DNA of 64,000 nucleotides from Terrabacter sp. Root181 (GCF_001428505.1 NZ_LMHU01000009.1:62001-126000), one strand, 5' to 3'. Counted from the first letter of the stretch, positions 9,755 to 18,731 are shown. Translations and numbers: made by a program. Notes: generated from the sequence alone by a model not told the origin.

Positions 9755-10720
9755 TCAGTCGGTGACGGGGTCGTCCGAGCCGTGCGACTCCTCGGCGGGC
9801 GCCTCGGCCGGCTTCTCGTCCAGCTCGGCTGCCGGCAGCTCGCCCGGCTCGTCGGCCGACGGCTCGTCGGCCGACGGCTCGTCGACCGACTGCTCGTCGA
9901 CCGACTGCTCGTCGACCGACTGCTCGTTGGTGGCCGTCTCGTCCGTGACCGTGCCGGCCTGGGCCGCGCGCTCCGCCGGCTCGACGTCGACGGCGAACTC
10001 GTCGACGATCGGCTCGCCGATCGGCGGCGGCTCGGGGTGGTCCATGTCGGTCTCGGAGTGGGCCCCGCAGCCGTGGTCGAGCGAGACGACCCGGCCGTCG
10101 GAGGGGCTCCACTCGTTGGCGCAGACCCCGAAGGTCGCACGCAGCGCGCCCGCCATCGGCAGGAAGTAGCCGCACGTCGTGCAGCGCTCGGTCGCCTTGG
10201 TGGCGATCTCGGCCGTCGGACCGTTGTCGCCGGCGTACCACCGGCTCGCGGCGACCTCGCGACCCTCGGCCGACAGGACGCGGGGACGACCGAGTCCGAG
10301 CTCGAAGAAGGCCATCTGGTCGACGTCCTCCTCGCCCGTGGCCTCGAAACCGGCCTCGAGGTTGGGGTCGTCGTGACGGAAGGGCAGCACGTCGCCGGCA
10401 CCGAGGTCGCCGGGAGCGAGCCGGTCGGCATACGGCAGCCACTCGGGAGCCAGGACGGCGTCGGGACCGGGCAGCAGGTTGGTCTCGCAGACCGTCGCCA
10501 CCTTGGCGCGCGACACCCGGGCGACGCTGACGCCCCAGCGCCAGCCGCGGTAGCCCGGCGAGGTGCACTCGAACCAGTGCATGCCGAGGCGCTCCTCGAG
10601 CAGGTCCATGCCGAGGTGCGCGCCGACGGTTGCGGGCTCGGCGACCTCCTCGAGGACGCTGCGGGCGAGGTCGGACGCGGCCAGCAGCACGGCGTCCGTC
10701 TTGGGGGCGGTGACGGTCAT
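9755..10720 (-). CDS. DUF3027 domain protein with repetitive acidic tail
   Basis: 321 residues. The N-terminal 240 residues match the actinobacterial DUF3027 family: a conserved block around GMHWFECTSPGYRGWRWGVSVAR, then a likely zinc-binding element with RCTTCGYF and further cysteines in FGVCANEW and DHGCGAH. The tail (about 250-321) is acidic and contains five-residue repeats of SVDEQ and SADEP type encoded by a 15-bp tandem repeat (9846-9920). The start ATG at 10720 lies four bases after the stop of the cold-shock gene, so the two form an operon. The function is unknown; pairing with an RNA/DNA-binding protein suggests a nucleic-acid role. Confidence 0.8.
   Translation of the reverse strand: MTVTAPKTDAVLLAASDLARSVLEEVAEPATVGAHLGMDLLEERLGMHWFECTSPGYRGWRWGVSVARVSRAKVATVCETNLLPGPDAVLAPEWLPYADRLAPGDLGAGDVLPFRHDDPNLEAGFEATGEEDVDQMAFFELGLGRPRVLSAEGREVAASRWYAGDNGPTAEIATKATERCTTCGYFLPMAGALRATFGVCANEWSPSDGRVVSLDHGCGAHSETDMDHPEPPPIGEPIVDEFAVDVEPAERAAQAGTVTDETATNEQSVDEQSVDEQSVDEPSADEPSADEPGELPAAELDEKPAEAPAEESHGSDDPVTD
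9846..9920. repeat. 15-bp in-frame tandem repeat (five units) in the DUF3027 gene
   Basis: Five consecutive 15-bp units, variants of GGCTCGTCGGCCGAC and TGCTCGTCGACCGAC, encode SADEP and SVDEQ blocks on the minus strand. A sixth, degenerate unit follows. Because the unit length is a multiple of three, copy-number change would lengthen or shorten the acidic tail without a frameshift. Confidence 0.85.
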
Positions 10721-10724
10721 GAGC

Positions 10725-11120
10725 TCACTTCTCCAGCTCGTCCGCGAGGCCGCGCAGGGCGCGTGCGACGTTGGAGGCGAGCTTGCGGTCTGGGCGGCGT
10801 CCGGCGCGGTAGCCGTTGCCGACGCCGTCGAGGAGCTGCACGACGTCCTCGATGATGACGGTGAGCTCCTCCTGCGTCTTGCGGGTCTGTGCGGTCTTGT
10901 TGGCGGCGACGGACTGGACCGGGTCGAGCACCTTGACCGACAGCGCCTGGGCACCCTTGCGGCCCTCGACGATGCCGAACTCGACACGCACGCCCTTCTT
11001 CAGGGTCGTGATGCCCTCGGGAAGCGCGTTCGCGTGCAGGAAGACGTCCGCGCCGGAGTCCTCGGAGATGAATCCGAAGCCCTTGTCCGCGTCGTAGAAC
11101 CTGACCTTGCCAGTCGGCAC
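10725..11120 (-). CDS. Cold-shock-domain protein with C-terminal extension
   Basis: 131 residues. Residues 1-66 are a cold-shock domain: GKVRFYDADKGFGFISED contains RNP1 and DVFLHANAL contains RNP2, both used to bind single-stranded nucleic acid. The extra 65 residues (about 75-131) form a predicted helical tail rich in Lys/Arg/Asp, absent from ordinary 67-residue Csp proteins but typical of the actinobacterial long form. The GTG at 11120 is preceded by GAGG. It is coupled to the DUF3027 gene four bases downstream. Confidence 0.88.
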   Translation of the reverse strand: MPTGKVRFYDADKGFGFISEDSGADVFLHANALPEGITTLKKGVRVEFGIVEGRKGAQALSVKVLDPVQSVAANKTAQTRKTQEELTVIIEDVVQLLDGVGNGYRAGRRPDRKLASNVARALRGLADELEK

Positions 11121-11276
11121 AGTCCACCTCGTTCAGATCTCGGTCGGCCGCCTCACGGCACGACTCGATGGCGCTCCTTGCGCTCCGCTCCAGCCTAACG
11201 GCTCGGGGCAAGCCGGATTTCCCGCCGCGCAGGCGCCGGGCCCCCGATCGCGCGGGCCGCCGCCCTTCGCTGGGGC

Positions 11277-11753
11277 ATGCCCACGCCCCTGCACCTCGAG
11301 TCGTCCCGCGCCGTGCCCGTCGAGGTCGGCGACGCGTACGACCGCCTGCTCCCCCACCCGCTCACCGACCTCATGTCGCGGCGCTACGGGCTGCTCCCAC
11401 CGATCCGGGAGGTGCGCGACCAGGGCGGACCGTGGGGCGAGGTGGGGCAGACCCGGACCATCGCCCTGGCCGACGGCGGCACGATGCGCGAGCGCCTGAC
11501 CGAGGTCGTGCGGCCCGAGCGCTTCGACTACGTCCTCACCGACTTCACGGGGGCGTTCAGGCCCCTCGTGTCGCACGTCGACGGCCGGTGGGCCTTCGCG
11601 CCCGAGGGCACGGGCGTGCGCGTGACGTGGAGCTGGACGTTGCACCCGACGAGCACGTATGCCGCCCGCGTCCTGCCGCTCGTCGGCCGGATGTGGCAGG
11701 GCTACGCGCGACAGGCCCTCGAGCAGACGTCGGACGTGCTGCTCGGCCGCTGA
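11277..11753 (+). CDS. SRPBCC / polyketide-cyclase-like protein
   Basis: 158 residues with the pattern of the START/SRPBCC fold: an N-terminal strand with SRAVPVEVGDAYDRLLPHPL, a central VGQTRTIALADGGTMRERLTEV, VLTDFTGAFRPLVSHVDGRWAFAP and GTGVRVTWSWTLHP strands, and a long C-terminal helix. Such proteins bind hydrophobic ligands in a cleft; none can be named here. Single gene, divergent from the cold-shock operon. Confidence 0.65.
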   Translation: MPTPLHLESSRAVPVEVGDAYDRLLPHPLTDLMSRRYGLLPPIREVRDQGGPWGEVGQTRTIALADGGTMRERLTEVVRPERFDYVLTDFTGAFRPLVSHVDGRWAFAPEGTGVRVTWSWTLHPTSTYAARVLPLVGRMWQGYARQALEQTSDVLLGR

Positions 11754-11800
11754 GCCACCGGGCGGCCGGTCCGACCTTCCGAGCGGGCCCTGCGGTCCGG

Positions 11801-12742
11801 TCAGGACGGGGAGATGCCCCAGGTCCCGGTCCACTCCTCGCCCGGCGCGAGCACGACGAGACCGTCACCCGAGTTGAAGGCGTCGGCGGGGCAGCTCATC
11901 GGCTCGACGGCGATGCCGACCTCGCCCTTGCGGTCCTCGGCGATGGCGGTGAACACCTGGAGCCACGGGAAGGCCGCGTCGGCCCAGAGCGTCGTCGTGC
12001 GGTCGGCGGCGGCCACGGTGGCGCGCCACATGCCGTCGGCGTCGCGCAGGACATCGGTGTAGGCCGTGTCGAGGCGGGCACCGCCGACGGGGCGGCGCTC
12101 GCGGAAGTCGTAGGGCTCGCCCGAGACCGGGCGGTTCGCGGCGGGCAGGAGGCGCTCGTCGACCTGCACCCACGTCGCGGCCGGGATGCGCAGCTCGACG
12201 TCGGGCAGCAGGGTGTCGCCGACGGCGAGGTAGGGGTGCGCGCCGTAGCCGAACGGGGCGGCCGTCGGTCCGACGTTGCGGGCTGCCGCCGTCACGACGA
12301 GGCCCGACTCGTCGAGCAGGTAGGTCGTGCGCAGGTCGAGGAAGTGGTCCCAGCCGGGCTGCGGGTGCAGGCGATAGCCGACGGTCACGCGGTCGTCCTC
12401 GTGCTCGACGAGCTCCCAGAGCGCCCAGCGCACCAAGCCGTGGCTCGCGTTGCCGCGGGCGACCTCGGTGACCGACAGCTGGTGCTCGGTGCCCTCGAAC
12501 GTGTAGCGGCCGCCACGGATCCGGTTGGGCCACGGCATGAGCTGCTGGCCGCGGCCCGACGCACAGGTCTCGTCGGCGGCATAGCCGGCCACGACGTCGA
12601 CGCCGGCACGGGTCAGCGTGCGCAGCCCGCCGCCGACCTCGACGACGGTCGCCTCGAAGGGACCGTGCCCGATGGTCCACTGCTGCCCGGTCGGGTGGGC
12701 CGGGGCCGGCTCGGCGGGTGACGCCGGTGAGAGCGCGCTCAT
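11801..12742 (-). CDS. Aldose 1-epimerase family protein (galactose mutarotase-like)
   Basis: 313 residues of the aldose 1-epimerase beta-sandwich family, which interconverts the anomers of hexoses. Characteristic segments are QLMPWPNRIRGGRYTFEG near the N-terminus, NASHGLVRWALW (first catalytic histidine), the PFGYGAHPYL histidine motif, and a late glutamate in GIAVEPMSCPADAFNSG. The sugar is not predictable. The ATG at 12740-12742 has only a weak ribosome site, so the N-terminus could differ by a few residues. It is divergent from the helicase-associated gene. Confidence 0.85.
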   Translation of the reverse strand: MSALSPASPAEPAPAHPTGQQWTIGHGPFEATVVEVGGGLRTLTRAGVDVVAGYAADETCASGRGQQLMPWPNRIRGGRYTFEGTEHQLSVTEVARGNASHGLVRWALWELVEHEDDRVTVGYRLHPQPGWDHFLDLRTTYLLDESGLVVTAAARNVGPTAAPFGYGAHPYLAVGDTLLPDVELRIPAATWVQVDERLLPAANRPVSGEPYDFRERRPVGGARLDTAYTDVLRDADGMWRATVAAADRTTTLWADAAFPWLQVFTAIAEDRKGEVGIAVEPMSCPADAFNSGDGLVVLAPGEEWTGTWGISPS

Positions 12743-12812
12743 GGAGGCAACGCTAGCGGGCACGCGCCCGAGCGAGTCGGAGGCCACGTCAGGTGGGCAG
12801 TAGGTTGGGAGG

Positions 12813-15230
12813 ATGGCCACCCCGAGCCGGAGCCTCGCCGACGACATCCGCGGCCGGGGCGACGCAGAGCTCATCGACCTCGTGCTCGCGCGCCCGGATC
12901 TCGCGCGCCCCGCGCCGGCCGACCTGACGAGCCTCGCCGCCCGGGCGGGCACCCGGGCCAGCGTGCAGCGCGCCGTCGAGGCGCTCGACCGTGGCCACCT
13001 CCAGGTGCTCGAGGCCGTCGTCGTCGCGGGCGACGCCGCCGAGCGCAGCGTGCTGCTGCACCTGCTCGGCACCGACGACGCCGGGACGGTCGACGCCATC
13101 GTGCAGGACCTCTGGCGCTCGGCGCTGGTCTGGCGCGGCGTCGACGGCGACCACGTCGTGCGCACGGTGCCCGAGGTGCTCGGCACGGCGGTTGCCGGCC
13201 TGGGGGCGCCGATGCGCGAGCTGCGCCCCTCGTCGCCGCCCGAGCACGCCGACCCCGACCGCATCCGGGCGACAGTCGCCGAGGCGCCCGACGACTCGCG
13301 CGCCATGCTCGAGCGGATGACGTGGGGGCCCGCCTTCGGCGTCCTGCCCGCCGCCGCCCCGGGTCGCACGACAGCCCGCTGGCTGCTCGAGCACCACCTG
13401 CTCGTCCCCGTGTCGACCGACCGCGTCGCGCTGCCCCGCGAGGTCGGGCTCGTGCTGCGCGAGGGCCGGCTGCACCGGTCGACCGAGCTGACCCCGCCCG
13501 ACATCGAGGCCCGTCCCGTGTCGCTCGTCGACGCGGCCGCCGGCGGTGCCGCCAGCGAGTGCCTGACGCACGTCGACGAGCTCGCCGCCGCGTGGGGCGC
13601 CGACCCGCCCCGGGTGCTGCGCGCCGGCGGCCTGTCGGTCCGAGACCTCCGCGTCACCCAGATGTCCCTCGACCTCGACCCCGAGCACACCGCCTTCGTC
13701 GTCGAGCTCGCGTATGCCGCCGGGCTGGTCGCCGACGACGGCGAGGTCGTGCCGGTGTGGGCTCCCACGTCGGAGATCGACGAGTGGAGCTCGAGCGAGG
13801 CCGGGCACCGCTGGGCGACCTTGGCCGTGGCCTGGCTCGGGTCGACCCGGGCCCCGCACCTCGTGGGGCGACGTGGCACCGGCACCGGGCCGGCCAATGC
13901 GCTGGGCCCCGACGTCCAGTGGCCGGCGATCCGTGCGATCCGCCGCGAGGTGCTGCGAGAGCTCGCCTCGCTCGAGCCGGGCAGCGCGCCGGACCACGCC
14001 TCCCTGCGCGAGCGCCTGGCGTGGCGGCGGCCGAACCGGTCCGCTGCCGTGCTCGACGAGGCCGTCGAGGCGGTGCTGCGCGAGTCCGAGTGGCTCGGGG
14101 TCACCGGTCGCGGGGCCCTGTCCGAGGCCGGCCGCGCCCTCGTCGCCCCGCTCCTCCCCCTCCTCCCCGCGGTTCGAGGTGATCGCGCCACCCAGGCCGG
14201 TGGCGGGAACACCTCGAACGGCAAGCGCGCCGCCCGGGGTCGAGGTGATCGCGGGAGCGGCTCCGGTGGCGGCATCACCTCGACCGAGCAGACGCCGCCG
14301 GAGGCGGGAGCCGTGGCCGAGGGCGTCGCCGCGGCGATGTCGGCGCACCTGCCCTCCCCCGTCGACCACATCCTCGTCCAGGCCGACCTCACCGCCGTCG
14401 CCCCCGGGCCGCTCGTCGGCGGTCTCGGGTCGTTCATGCGCCTCGCCGCCGACGTCGAGTCCCGCGGCGGTGCCACGGTCTACCGCTTCACCCCCGAGTC
14501 GGTGCGCCGGGCGCTCGACGCGGGGTGGACCGCGGCCGACTTCACCGAGACGGTGCGCCGGTCGAGCCGCACGCCGGTCCCGCAGCCGCTCGAGTACCTC
14601 GTCGCCGACGTCGCCCGCAAGCACGGCCAGACACGCATCGGCGGCGCCGCAGCCTACATTCGCTCCGACGACGAGGCGGTCCTCGACACGATGCTCGCGT
14701 CCCGCGACCTCACTCCGCTGCGGCTCCGGCGTCTCGCGCCCACCGTGCTCGTGTCGTCGGCAGACCCCCGCGTCCTCGTCGACCTGTTGCGCGACAACGG
14801 TTTTGCACCCGTGCACGAGGGGCAGGACGGCACTGTCGTCCACGCCGAGACGCCTCGCCGGAGGGCCGGTTCACGCCGCCGCGGCCCCGGCCCGATGGTC
14901 TCGCCCGTCGACCGGCCCTACACGCAGACGCTCGTCGACGGGCTGCGCGCTGCCGAGGCGACGGCCGACCAGCGCCGCGTCGAGGACGAGACCCGTCCTG
15001 GTCCACGCATCCTGGCGATGGACCCGGTCGTGACGCTGTCGTTGCTGCGTGACGCGGTCGCCGACCGGCACGGCGTGTGGATCGGCTACTCCGACGGCCA
15101 CGGGGCCACGAGCCGCCACCTCATCCACCCCCAGAAGGTCGAGGGCGGACGGGTGCGGGCCACCGACGAGTCCGGCCACGAGAAGTCCTTCTCGGTGCAC
15201 CGCATCACCGGCGCGACGCTCGAGAGCTGA
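12813..15230 (+). CDS. Helicase-associated (XPB/Ssl2-like N-terminal) domain protein
   Basis: 805 residues of the actinobacterial family usually found next to the XPB helicase (the Rv0862c type, from memory). No Walker motifs are present, so it is not itself a helicase. The N-terminal half is predicted winged-helix and helical; the C-terminal part (about 510-805) resembles the helicase_C_3 / WYL-like module, including HILVQADLTAVAPGPL, YRFTPESVRRALDAGWTA and a terminal IGYSDGHGATSRHLIHPQKVEGG strand set. Residues about 453-495 are a low-complexity Gly/Arg/Ser insert encoded by two DNA hairpins (14173-14284). A role as XPB partner in DNA repair is an inference from gene neighbourhood. Confidence 0.75.
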   Translation: MATPSRSLADDIRGRGDAELIDLVLARPDLARPAPADLTSLAARAGTRASVQRAVEALDRGHLQVLEAVVVAGDAAERSVLLHLLGTDDAGTVDAIVQDLWRSALVWRGVDGDHVVRTVPEVLGTAVAGLGAPMRELRPSSPPEHADPDRIRATVAEAPDDSRAMLERMTWGPAFGVLPAAAPGRTTARWLLEHHLLVPVSTDRVALPREVGLVLREGRLHRSTELTPPDIEARPVSLVDAAAGGAASECLTHVDELAAAWGADPPRVLRAGGLSVRDLRVTQMSLDLDPEHTAFVVELAYAAGLVADDGEVVPVWAPTSEIDEWSSSEAGHRWATLAVAWLGSTRAPHLVGRRGTGTGPANALGPDVQWPAIRAIRREVLRELASLEPGSAPDHASLRERLAWRRPNRSAAVLDEAVEAVLRESEWLGVTGRGALSEAGRALVAPLLPLLPAVRGDRATQAGGGNTSNGKRAARGRGDRGSGSGGGITSTEQTPPEAGAVAEGVAAAMSAHLPSPVDHILVQADLTAVAPGPLVGGLGSFMRLAADVESRGGATVYRFTPESVRRALDAGWTAADFTETVRRSSRTPVPQPLEYLVADVARKHGQTRIGGAAAYIRSDDEAVLDTMLASRDLTPLRLRRLAPTVLVSSADPRVLVDLLRDNGFAPVHEGQDGTVVHAETPRRRAGSRRRGPGPMVSPVDRPYTQTLVDGLRAAEATADQRRVEDETRPGPRILAMDPVVTLSLLRDAVADRHGVWIGYSDGHGATSRHLIHPQKVEGGRVRATDESGHEKSFSVHRITGATLES
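14173..14284. repeat. Two 46-bp hairpins inside the helicase-associated gene
   Basis: Hairpin 1: 14173-14192 pairs with 14199-14218 in 18 of 20 positions (TTCGAGGTGATCGCGCCACC versus its complement). Hairpin 2: GTCGAGGTGAT from 14239 pairs with ATCACCTCGAC ending 14284. Their starts are 66 bases apart. They encode a Gly/Arg/Ser linker that looks foreign to the flanking protein, as expected for a mobile palindromic element inserted in a tolerant spot. Confidence 0.8.
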
Positions 15231-15239
15231 GCAGCCTCG

Positions 15240-15611
15240 GTGGGCAACGACATCCGCGGAGGCCACCGGCCGGCATACGTGCTCCATGACCACCGGAAGC
15301 CGCGGCCGCACTTCGACCTGCGGCTCGAGGAGGACGGCGTCCTGCGATCGTGGGCGGTGCCCAAGGGGCTGCCGACGACGAGCCGGCACGACCGCCTCGC
15401 CGTCGCGGTCGACGACCACGCCATGGACCACCTCGACTACACCGACGAGCACAAGTCGGTCGCCGACACCGGGTGGTGGGAGGAGGAGTCGCGTGACGAC
15501 CACCGGATCGTCTTCGTGCTCCACGGGCAGGACAGCTCGCGCCGCTACGCCCTGATCCGAACCGACCGCGACTGGCTGCTGCACCTCACCAAGGACCAGC
15601 CCCGGCCCTGA
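15240..15611 (+). CDS. Stand-alone LigD-type 3'-phosphoesterase domain protein
   Basis: 123 residues matching the phosphoesterase module of bacterial LigD, which trims 3'-phosphates and ribonucleotides at DNA ends during non-homologous end joining. The core is intact: HDHRKPRPHFDLRLEEDG (His16, His18, His24, Asp26, Arg28), LRSWAVPKG, and VAVDDHAMDHLDY with a second histidine at 60. No ligase or polymerase domain is attached. It is shorter than the roughly 160-residue module and lacks the usual N-terminal extension. It starts nine bases after the helicase-associated gene with a GTG, so the two are probably co-transcribed. Confidence 0.8.
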   Translation: MGNDIRGGHRPAYVLHDHRKPRPHFDLRLEEDGVLRSWAVPKGLPTTSRHDRLAVAVDDHAMDHLDYTDEHKSVADTGWWEEESRDDHRIVFVLHGQDSSRRYALIRTDRDWLLHLTKDQPRP

Positions 15612-15663
15612 CGCGCCGCCTCCTACTTCCCCCGGTTCGTGGCCCTTCGGCGGTTGGGGTGGG

Positions 15664-16596
15664 TCAGGCGCCGGCGAGGGCGCGCACGACGTTGCTCGGC
15701 GACGGACGGCCCAGCCGACCAGCCATCCAGACCGAGGTCTCGACGAGCGCGTCGAGGTCGACGCCGGTCTCGACCCCGGCCCCGTGCAGGGCCCACACGA
15801 GGTCCTCGGTGGCGAGGTTGCCCGTGGCGGACTTCGCGTAGGGACAGCCACCGAGGCCACCGGCCGCCGCGTCGACGACCGAGACGCCGTCGCGCAGGGC
15901 GGCCATCGTGTTGGCGAGCGCCTGGCCGTAGGTGTCGTGGAAGTGCACGGCGACACGGTCGGTGCCGATGCCACGCGCCCCGAGAGCCTCGAGGAGCCGG
16001 TGCACGTGGCCGGTCGTGCCGACGCCGATGGTGTCGCCGAGACTGAGCTCGTGGCAGCCGAGGTCCATGAGCCGCTCGGCGGTGTCGACGACCTGGTCGA
16101 TCGGCACCGGCCCCTCCCAAGGGTCGCCGAAGCACATCGAGACGTAGGCCCGCACCCACATGCCGTCGGCGAGCGAGCGCTTCACCACGGGCTCGAACAT
16201 GGCGTACTGCTCGGTGACCGACCGGTTGAGGTTCTTCTGCGCGAAGGTCTCGGTGGCCGACCCGAAGATCGCGATGGCCGTGAGACCGAGCTCCTCGGCG
16301 CGGTCGAGGCCGCGCTCGTTGGGCACGAGGGCGGGCCGGCGGCGTCCCAGCCCGTCGGCGCCGAGGCCGGCGAGCACCTCCTCGGCGTCACCCATCTGCG
16401 GCACCCACCTCGCCGGCACGAACGACGTCGTCTCGATGGTGCCGAGCCCCGCGGCCTCGAGGCGGCGGATGAACTCGACCTTCGTGGCAGCCGGGACGAC
16501 CGTCTTCTCGTTCTGCAGCCCGTCGCGAGGACCGACCTCGTAGATCGTCACCTTCGGGGGCAGCCCCGTCGCCGCCTCGACCTGTGGGGATCGCAT
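15664..16596 (-). CDS. mvaB: Hydroxymethylglutaryl-CoA lyase
   Basis: Cleaves HMG-CoA to acetyl-CoA and acetoacetate, the last step of leucine breakdown. 310 residues, normal length. The TIM-barrel catalytic start VGPRDGLQNE (Arg24, Asp25), the metal-binding HFHDTYGQALAN segment and the active-site cysteine loop GLGGCPYAKSATGNLATED are all present. It reads against the flanking repair genes, splitting helicase-associated and phosphoesterase genes from XPB. No other leucine-degradation gene is nearby. Confidence 0.92.
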   Translation of the reverse strand: MRSPQVEAATGLPPKVTIYEVGPRDGLQNEKTVVPAATKVEFIRRLEAAGLGTIETTSFVPARWVPQMGDAEEVLAGLGADGLGRRRPALVPNERGLDRAEELGLTAIAIFGSATETFAQKNLNRSVTEQYAMFEPVVKRSLADGMWVRAYVSMCFGDPWEGPVPIDQVVDTAERLMDLGCHELSLGDTIGVGTTGHVHRLLEALGARGIGTDRVAVHFHDTYGQALANTMAALRDGVSVVDAAAGGLGGCPYAKSATGNLATEDLVWALHGAGVETGVDLDALVETSVWMAGRLGRPSPSNVVRALAGA

Positions 16597-16633
16597 GCGC
16601 CCATACTGTCACCAGCACGCCCCACCCCCGGGC

Positions 16634-16673
16634 CGAGGTATCGGCTCGCACCGGGGCCCGACGGAATACCTCG
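16634..16673. repeat. 40-bp hairpin between mvaB and XPB
   Basis: CGAGGTAT at 16634-16641 pairs with ATACCTCG at 16666-16673. It lies in the divergent promoter spacer. The CGAGGT/ACCTCG ends recall the hairpins at 14173-14284. Confidence 0.6.
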
Positions 16674-16700
16674 ACCCACGCTCGGAGTTGTCCCCACACG

Positions 16701-18356
16701 ATGAATGACGGACCCCTGATCGTCCAGAGCGACAAGACCCTCCTCCTCGAGGTCGACCACCCGAACGCCGAGGCCGCACGCCGCGCCATCGCGCCGTTCG
16801 CCGAGCTCGAGCGCGCCCCCGAGCACGTGCACACCTACCGGATCACGCCGCTCGGTCTGTGGAACGCCCGCGCCGCCGGCCACGACGCCGAGCAGGTCGT
16901 CGACGCCCTCATCACCCACAGCAGGTATGCCGTCCCCAACGCGCTGCTCGTCGACGTGGCCGACACGATGGACCGGTACGGGCGCCTCACCCTCACCAAG
17001 GAGGGCCTCACCGACAGCCCGGAGGGGACCCGTCTCGTGCTGCGCACGACGGACCGCCCGGTGCTCGAGGAGGTGCTGCGGTACAAGAAGATCAAGCCGC
17101 TCACGGGCGAGCGCCTCGACGACCTCGCCGTCGTCGTCCACCCGAGCGAGCGCGGCACCCTGAAGCAGGAGCTGCTCAAGGTCGGCTGGCCGGCAGAAGA
17201 CCTGGCAGGCTACGTCGACGGCGAGGCCCACCCGATCGACCTCGACCAGGCCGACTGGCACCTGCGGCCCTACCAGCAGCACGCCGTCGACGGCTTCTGG
17301 CACGGCGGGTCGGGCGTCGTGGTGCTCCCCTGCGGTGCGGGAAAGACGCTCGTCGGCGCCGGCGCGATGGCCGCCGCCAAGGCGACGACCCTCATCCTCG
17401 TGACCAACACCGTCAGCGCGCGCCAATGGAAGGACGAGCTGATCAGGCGCACGACCCTGACCGAGGACGAGATCGGCGAGTACTCCGGCGCCCGCAAGGA
17501 GATCCGCCCGGTCACCATCGCGACCTACCAGGTGCTGACGACGAAGCGGAAGGGCGCCTACGCGCACCTCGACCTGCTCGACGCCCGCGACTGGGGCCTC
17601 ATCGTCTACGACGAGGTGCACCTGCTGCCGGCCCCGATCTTCCGCATGACCGCGGACCTGCAGGCACGCCGCCGCCTCGGCCTGACCGCGACGCTCGTGC
17701 GCGAGGACGGCCGCGAGGCCGACGTCTTCAGCCTCATCGGCCCGAAGCGCTTCGACGCGCCGTGGAAGGACATCGAGGCCCAGGGCTACATCGCTCCCGC
17801 GGACTGCGTCGAGGTGCGGGTCAGCCTCCCCGACGGCCAGCGGATGGCGTATGCCGTGAGCGAGCCGGAGGAGCGCTACCGCCTCGCGTCGTGCTCCGAC
17901 GCGAAGCTGCCCGTCATCGAGAAGCTGGCCGAGCAGCACGCCGGCGAGCCGACGCTCGTCATCGGGCAGTACCTCGACCAGCTCCACGAGGTGGCCGAGC
18001 GGCTCGGTGCCGAGGTCATCACCGGCGAGACGACGGTCAAGGAGCGCCAGCGCCTCTACGACGCGTTCCGCGTCGGCGAGATCACGACCCTCGTCGTCAG
18101 CAAGGTCGCGAACTTCTCCATCGACCTGCCCGAGGCCAGCGTCGCGATCCAGATCAGCGGCACCTTCGGCTCGCGCCAGGAGGAGGCCCAGCGGCTCGGT
18201 CGCGTCCTGCGGCCCAAGGGCGACGGGCGCACCGCGCACTTCTACACGATCGTGAGCCGGGACACCGTCGACGCCGACTTCGCCGCGCACCGCCAGCGCT
18301 TCCTCGCGGAGCAGGGGTACGCGTACCGGATCGTCGATGCGGATGACCTGATCTGA
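16701..18356 (+). CDS. XPB-type DNA repair helicase
   Basis: 551-residue superfamily 2 ATPase, the bacterial XPB (mycobacterial ercc3 type), a 3'-5' DNA helicase implicated in repair or transcription-linked DNA opening. The N-terminal damage-recognition-like domain (about 1-180) precedes helicase domain 1: Walker A CGAGKTLVGA (211-220), RQWKDEL motif Ia, DEVH box (304-307) and the XPB-specific RED motif (residues 334-336). Domain 2 ends with SRQEEAQRLGRVLRPKG (motif VI). The ATG at 16701 gives the family's typical N-terminus. A strong hairpin follows at 18389. Confidence 0.92.
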   Translation: MNDGPLIVQSDKTLLLEVDHPNAEAARRAIAPFAELERAPEHVHTYRITPLGLWNARAAGHDAEQVVDALITHSRYAVPNALLVDVADTMDRYGRLTLTKEGLTDSPEGTRLVLRTTDRPVLEEVLRYKKIKPLTGERLDDLAVVVHPSERGTLKQELLKVGWPAEDLAGYVDGEAHPIDLDQADWHLRPYQQHAVDGFWHGGSGVVVLPCGAGKTLVGAGAMAAAKATTLILVTNTVSARQWKDELIRRTTLTEDEIGEYSGARKEIRPVTIATYQVLTTKRKGAYAHLDLLDARDWGLIVYDEVHLLPAPIFRMTADLQARRRLGLTATLVREDGREADVFSLIGPKRFDAPWKDIEAQGYIAPADCVEVRVSLPDGQRMAYAVSEPEERYRLASCSDAKLPVIEKLAEQHAGEPTLVIGQYLDQLHEVAERLGAEVITGETTVKERQRLYDAFRVGEITTLVVSKVANFSIDLPEASVAIQISGTFGSRQEEAQRLGRVLRPKGDGRTAHFYTIVSRDTVDADFAAHRQRFLAEQGYAYRIVDADDLI

Positions 18357-18388
18357 CCTATTGCCGCACCTCACGAGTTCTGGGGTGA

Positions 18389-18427
18389 CCGCCCGGGGGC
18401 AAAGGCACGACACCGCACCCCGGGCGG
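18389..18427 (+). terminator. Terminator hairpin after XPB
   Basis: CCGCCCGGGG (18389-18398) pairs perfectly with CCCCGGGCGG (18418-18427) around a 19-base loop, starting 33 bases after the XPB stop. Confidence 0.75.
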
Positions 18428-18482
18428 CGTGCGGATGGTGGCCAGCACCCGTCTGAGGTGCGCCCGCGCGGCTTCGCCCGGG

Positions 18483-18731
18483 CTACTCGCCGCCGCCGCC
18501 CTGCTGAGCGGACTTTCTCCGCTCCAGCAGCCAGTGCGCCTCGTGGGTGTCCGGGTCCCGCCAATCGCGAAGGCGGTACTCGAAACCCGGCAGCAGCACG
18601 ATCGGGATCGGGTCCGGCGACGCTGGGGCCACCGCCCCTACGACGATCTTTGCGTTGATGGGGATGAACGGGGACTGTGCTACGACAGGTGCCGTCACGA
18701 TCTCTAACGGGTCTCCATAGGGTCTGGCCAT
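18483..18731 (-). CDS. Hypothetical protein, 82 residues
   Basis: Not recognised. Codon use and composition are plausible for a gene (MARPYGDPLEIVTAPVVAQS at the start, then a Pro/Ile/Val-rich middle and a short charged tail ERRKSAQQGGGGE). There is no ribosome binding site before the ATG, so a leaderless transcript would be needed. The upstream spacer is distinctly AT-rich for this window and contains promoter-like sequence on this strand (TTGCTA, 17 bases, TGATAT). It could also be a remnant or a non-coding frame. Confidence 0.35.
   Translation of the reverse strand: MARPYGDPLEIVTAPVVAQSPFIPINAKIVVGAVAPASPDPIPIVLLPGFEYRLRDWRDPDTHEAHWLLERRKSAQQGGGGE

Noticed and set aside
16548-18413. Long minus-strand frame opposite XPB (621 codons)
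   Set aside because: Mirror-image frame of a highly conserved helicase gene; low-complexity translation with no domain.
18390-18480. tRNA-like GC-rich folds after XPB
   Set aside because: The perfect inverted repeat is a terminator; no acceptor or anticodon arms can be assembled.
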